DNA of 64,000 nt from positions 11,100,811-11,164,810 of the forward strand of contig NC_135058.1 of assembly GCF_051014685.1 (NCBI RefSeq), given 5' to 3'. This document shows positions 59,531-64,000 of the stretch, piece after piece; the stretch's first letter is position 1; each line of letters begins with the position of its first letter. The DNA is from Ptiloglossa arizonensis (Eukaryota; Arthropoda; Insecta; Hymenoptera; Colletidae). The position numbers and the translations under genes were made by a program. The notes under the pieces are model-generated. The model did not search any database and was not told the origin of the DNA. It worked only from the letters and a program-made list of their open reading frames with translations.

Positions 59531-62500
59531 TACCAGAACCACGTATAAATTGCGCGAAATTACGAGCGACGGTGAGATCGTTGCAGGAAGTTCTTGTCGA
59601 TTTAAATTCCCGATTTAGATTCGCTCGGTGTTATTGTTGCGAAAATAAATCACCGAAGCTGAATTAATCCGCGAGTCTTCGCTTCGCTCCGGAACGGCGC
59701 CGCCGCCGCCGTCGCGTTCCTTTAAAGTGACTATCGCTGGAATAATTTTAGTAATATTATTTTGGAATCACTGACTCACGTCGCGAAATCTCTCACGTCG
59801 ACGACTCTCCCCCGTACATTTTGCATCGCGAAAACCCGCGTTTCGTGCCACTTGCCTCTCGCCGCCGGTACGAGGAATCTTTTGTTTCTAAAGATACACA
59901 CACGCTCGTCGCGAGGAAACTCGCGGAACTAAGAATAGTTCCGCGCTTTGTTATTGCCGCGGCGTGATTGAAACGGGGCGAGAGAGTGGGCGGGGACAGG
60001 GGGGACTATAATTTCTGTTTCTATCTATCTGTAAACACAGACGAGATACAATAAAGTGCGCAGATGTCAAAGCAGACGCAGCTGCGCTCGGTAGAAAACT
60101 GGTATTTATCATCGGATTGCTAAGATTACGTGGACGATCCATCTAATGGGATATCCCTCGAGATCGACTTCGTTCAGCTCGATCCAAACGAGTACGTCTG
60201 GGAACACGTCGAGATAGGATGGCTATTGGCTGGACGGAAAAATATAAAAAAAGAGTACACGGACACGTTTCGATAAACTGTGAAATATACTGCTGGAAAT
60301 AATCGAAGGATCATCTACTCCGATGAAACAGTATCCTTTTTTTTTCGTTGCTCTTTACAATTTGTCCAGCGGGACGTTAGATGAATCGTTGTATTGAAGT
60401 TAGTAACGAGAGCAGGTGGATTGTTCCTGGAAAGAACGTCTTTGTGAGTTGCGTTTTTATGTAGGTAAGTTGAATGTTACTTGTACGAACTAAATATTTG
60501 GTGGAGAGTCTACTAGAGAATATTGTATAGATACTATTATATTTCTTTCATTTTGTAGGTATGGTTTGTTTACAGATTATATACTTAAGGTTGTACATAT
60601 TTTAAAAGGTACTCGTGTACATTGTATTAAGTAAATATTCGGTAGAGATTATATAGAATATTGTATATAATTATATGCACGTATACGATACAGTATTATA
60701 CAGAAATTGTTTCTTTTCTCTTTTCTTTGGGGCAAGTAAACGACAAAATGTCCGTGATACTTTACTGCGTTTATTATGCACGCGGTTTAAAGACGAACAT
60801 ACGAAGACATTCATAATTATTCGAACGACAGCCTGTTCTAATTTCACTCCGGCTAATAACTACTTGAAAGATGAATATTTTAGCCATCCCCGGTCACAGA
60901 ATTGTAAAATAGAGCAAAATCTGTCCAAACTTTATTCGGGAAACGAGTCACAACTGCTGGGTTATTTTACGACGAAATTGGAAAAGTGCTTGTCATTTAT
61001 TAATTGTGGTAAAAAATTAGTTCTTTTTCCTAAGAAACTATTTCAATTTATAATATAACAGCTCGTTCGATAATCGGAAAAATTGAATATTTATATTATA
61101 TTCGTAATGACAAATAAAGTGATAAGTAGCTATAACTGTGAACAATTGTTTACTCCAAAAATGAATAAATACGAATTTTCCTCGTCAAATTAACGAACAC
61201 GTTTCAAATAAAAGTTTAACATTTTCGACCTAAAAAACCAGGTAATTCTCCGACAAAAAACGAGTAATTCTTTTTATAGAAAGAGTTAAAATATGATTTT
61301 CAACGCGTTCGTTAATTTGATTTGAAATAAATATCGAAGAAAAAGTCTTCTCAAATGTAACTCGTCAATTATTAAATACGTTTCGTAAAAAAAGTTTCGT
61401 CCCATTTCCCTCAACGAGTCGTTCGAATAATTTCTTCGTCGGTGTCTGTGCGCCAGTAATAACGGTTAAACTGTGCGCCCGCGCTAATGATGCAAATGGG
61501 TTAACCACGTGACAGGGGGTCACAAAATTGTAAAAAATCGATCGATCCTCGTTCGATAGCAAAACGAGGAAGAAACTCGCGGACAACGAGTGCAGCAAAC
61601 TCGACGCGATTAATGACAAAAAAGGAAAGATTTCATTCGGTGGAAAAAGCGTGGCCAGCAGCGAAATTACGAAGAAACGATAACGAGCGTGTTATGGCAG
61701 CGGACCAGATAATGAGAAAGTCGAGCGTAAATCTTCGGTTGCGACGTCGTTTAACCAAGAGGTATACGAGTTTTAAATCCCCCGCCACGAAAGATGGCAT
61801 GTCCACGCTGATTTTCATTTAGCACCGTAGGAAAAGTTTATTCTCCTAACCCGGACCCAACGACGTGGGAAACACGTAATAAAAAAAAAAGGAGAGAAAC
61901 CACTTTTTCCAGCGTACAATTATCAACGATATATCTCTCTCCTCGCTGGTTTCACCGAAAGATAAAACGATAACCGAGAAACGACGAAATAAAGGCAAGA
62001 AATCAGAATTCATTTTAACACTTTCAGGTACGGTTGCTAAACGAAATAACTAAAACTAAATAATACATCAATTATATATTTAATTATAAGATGGAATATT
62101 AACAGTCTCGTTTTCCAATTTGTATAGAATTATTTCAATCTTTTATGATTGAAAAATATCTCACCGTGGATATCAGGGTATTAAAAAGGTGAGACATTTC
62201 TTAAGACACTCCGCCCCTCAAAGAGTCAACCCAGCTGCGAAATCGGCTCGTTTTAAAGTCCGATTCTCGCGTCAGGGTGAGTTTTACGGATGATTAAGGG
62301 GCTTGGTATTTTTCCAGCGATTATGAATACAAATGGGGAAGAAATCAAACGGTGAGTAAACCGTCGTGGGTAACAAGTACCTCCTGTCGGGTCGCGTGAC
62401 GTAATAGAACATCCCCGTTACTCTCGATCTCGTTAAAATTCTATTGGAAATCGTTACCGGCCGACAACGGCAGTGTTCTTTGTCGCGAGATGTAATTTAC

Positions 62501-63430
62501 CGACGAATCGCGTAAAGACGGGAGCTTGAAAGATTCGTCGTGGGTAGACGGACCTTTTTACACCGAGCCATAATCGTTCGACACCGTTTAACATCGGACG
62601 TTAAGCGAGATTTACGAACAATGTCGCTTATTAGGCGATACACCGTGTTACGTTACAGATACGCAACATTCTGCGCAACAGGATCGCTAAACGAGGTATA
62701 ACTCGACGTCTTAAAAGGGACCTCGTGGTGGGGGTACGCCCCGCCTCTTCGCTCACTAGGAAGAACACGTGAACTCGTCCAATTCTTCGATGATAAGATC
62801 GTTGCAGAGTGTTATATTAACGTTATTCGATGATAACGTTATTCCAGAATTTTACGAATCTCGAATATTTCCTATCGGTTAATAACGTCGAGGAATTGAA
62901 CGTTGCAAAATATCAGTGTAGATATTAACCTCTCTATTCTTTGGTAATACGATACTTGGTTCTTGATATCTTTTCATAATCTCTGTGAAGCTTCTAGCCG
63001 TGACGAAAACTTGTACAAATTATTGCGAGACGCAGGAACGATTTTTAATAAAATATCCCATCTGTTTCGCTTAACAGATCTCCCGTTTATTATAATTCGC
63101 GCAGGGATTTAATAAATTCCATGGAAGATATAAATTGTTTAGTAATTGACGGAAATGCGCGTGATAAAAATTTGAAACGTAAAACATTCCGTTTAAAATT
63201 GTTCGTCCGAATAGATTTATTCGGTTTTATACGTGACGAATGGTATCGAACGTGTTAAGCAGCTTTGCCAATGTACACAATGTAAAATTTTTTCACGGGA
63301 AAACACTTTTGTCTTCCGTTCGTTCGCAAACGCTACAACGGCTTTTCAAACATGGCGTTCCTTTTACGTCGTTCGTTCTATGGAAAATAAAATTTTCGAA
63401 CGTTCAACTTTACGTTGAAAGTTCGATTTG

Positions 63431-63712
63431 AAAACCTTCGAAGCTCGACGAATAATCGGGTCACGTATCGGGGATTAGTAACCTCTGTAACAGTTTAAAT
63501 CTCTGCGATTTGAATATACCTACGACAGCCACGGTTCCAAGGACGCGTTAAAACCTAACCTCAAAACCATCGAAGCTTAACGAATGATCTGGACAACTGT
63601 ACCGTGGATTAATATTCTCTGTAGCGATAAACGGATCCGGATATCCGTACCAGGGATTAATATTCTCTATAGCACCGTGAATCTCTGTAATTCGAATATA
63701 CGTATAATAAAC
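63431..63712. repeat. tandem duplication, ~132-bp unit, with nested repeat
   Basis: AAAACCTTCGAAGC at 63431 and AAAACCATCGAAGC at 63563 start two copies, both reaching ATCTCTG and TTGAATATAC/TCGAATATAC. Inside copy 2, GGATTAATATTCTCT occurs twice about 50 bp apart. Confidence 0.8.
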
Positions 63713-64000
63713 AACGGTGTATAATCGGCAAAAGTACCGAGAAAAGGTACTCTGTCGTTCGAAAGTACAATTTTCTCGCGTTTTCAGCGAATCTTTGCCA
63801 CGAGATTGAGTCTTTTATCGTCGAGGGAACGCTTGTTGGAAAAATAAGAAATTCATCGTCGGAAATCGTTCGTGAACGAAATGCATCGTCGGAGTGCACG
63901 AGGCCCGTGTACTTTTCGATATCGAAACGCATCTAATATAGAGCAAGTTTCAGCCAACTTGCCGTGAACAGACGGCCACCTTATTCCACGGAAGTTTCGA

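Larger units (their letters stand above)
55930..64000. other. non-coding region to window end, no gene recognised
   Basis: It contains two tandem duplications (57175-57535 and 63431-63712), a GA run (58884-58912), inverted TTAACACTCTGTG motifs at 59.1 and 59.5 kb, and a pair of similar AT-rich segments (60489 and 60630). A 127-codon + frame at 60675-61058 has no recognisable domain. Nothing else was seen. Confidence 0.45.

Noticed and set aside
60675..61058. 127-codon + frame in AT-rich DNA
   Set aside because: Lys/Phe/Asn-rich, as expected from AT-rich sequence; no domain recognised. Not excluded, but not supported.

Overview
The window is insect genomic DNA, most likely from a hymenopteran and plausibly a bee. 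It has split genes with GT-AG introns, many CpG dinucleotides, long non-coding stretches with microsatellites, TTAA-flanked MITE-like repeats, and protein families matching insects. The species call is inference from these features and was not tested. No operons, CRISPR arrays, tRNA or rRNA genes were seen.

Three protein-coding genes can be reconstructed exon by exon, with splice phases that agree throughout. (1) On the + strand, 445-7971, is the 3' part of mesh, a septate-junction membrane protein with NIDO, E-set, AMOP, VWD and sushi domains. It has two alternative last exons with different transmembrane segments and tails; its 5' part lies before the window, which opens with a consensus splice donor. 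(2) On the + strand, 10116-17748, is a complete 11-exon LARGE-type bifunctional glycosyltransferase (693 aa) with both DxD sites intact. (3) On the - strand, 41865-29717, is a complete 3-coding-exon kekkon-family receptor (752 aa: LRRs, one Ig domain, TM, proline-rich tail, C-terminal PDZ ligand). Its 5' UTR is probably spliced from farther upstream.

The rest is introns and intergenic DNA: about 12 kb between the convergent LARGE and kekkon 3' ends, 6.8 kb and 3.1 kb kekkon introns, and about 22 kb upstream of kekkon. No gene was recognised in these stretches. They hold piggyBac-like TTAA/CCC MITEs (one almost fills a mesh intron), two copies of a mariner-like MITE, a 931-bp element with about 48-bp inverted ends, microsatellites, and several degenerate tandem duplications with 60-175 bp units. 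A 30-bp-period repeat tract at 55.4-55.8 kb stays open in reading frames on both strands and is the best candidate here for something undescribed.

The three genes share an adhesion and surface-receptor theme: mesh at epithelial junctions, LARGE probably glycosylating dystroglycan in the Golgi, and kekkon as a receptor-like surface protein. They do not form a pathway, and the proximity may be chance.
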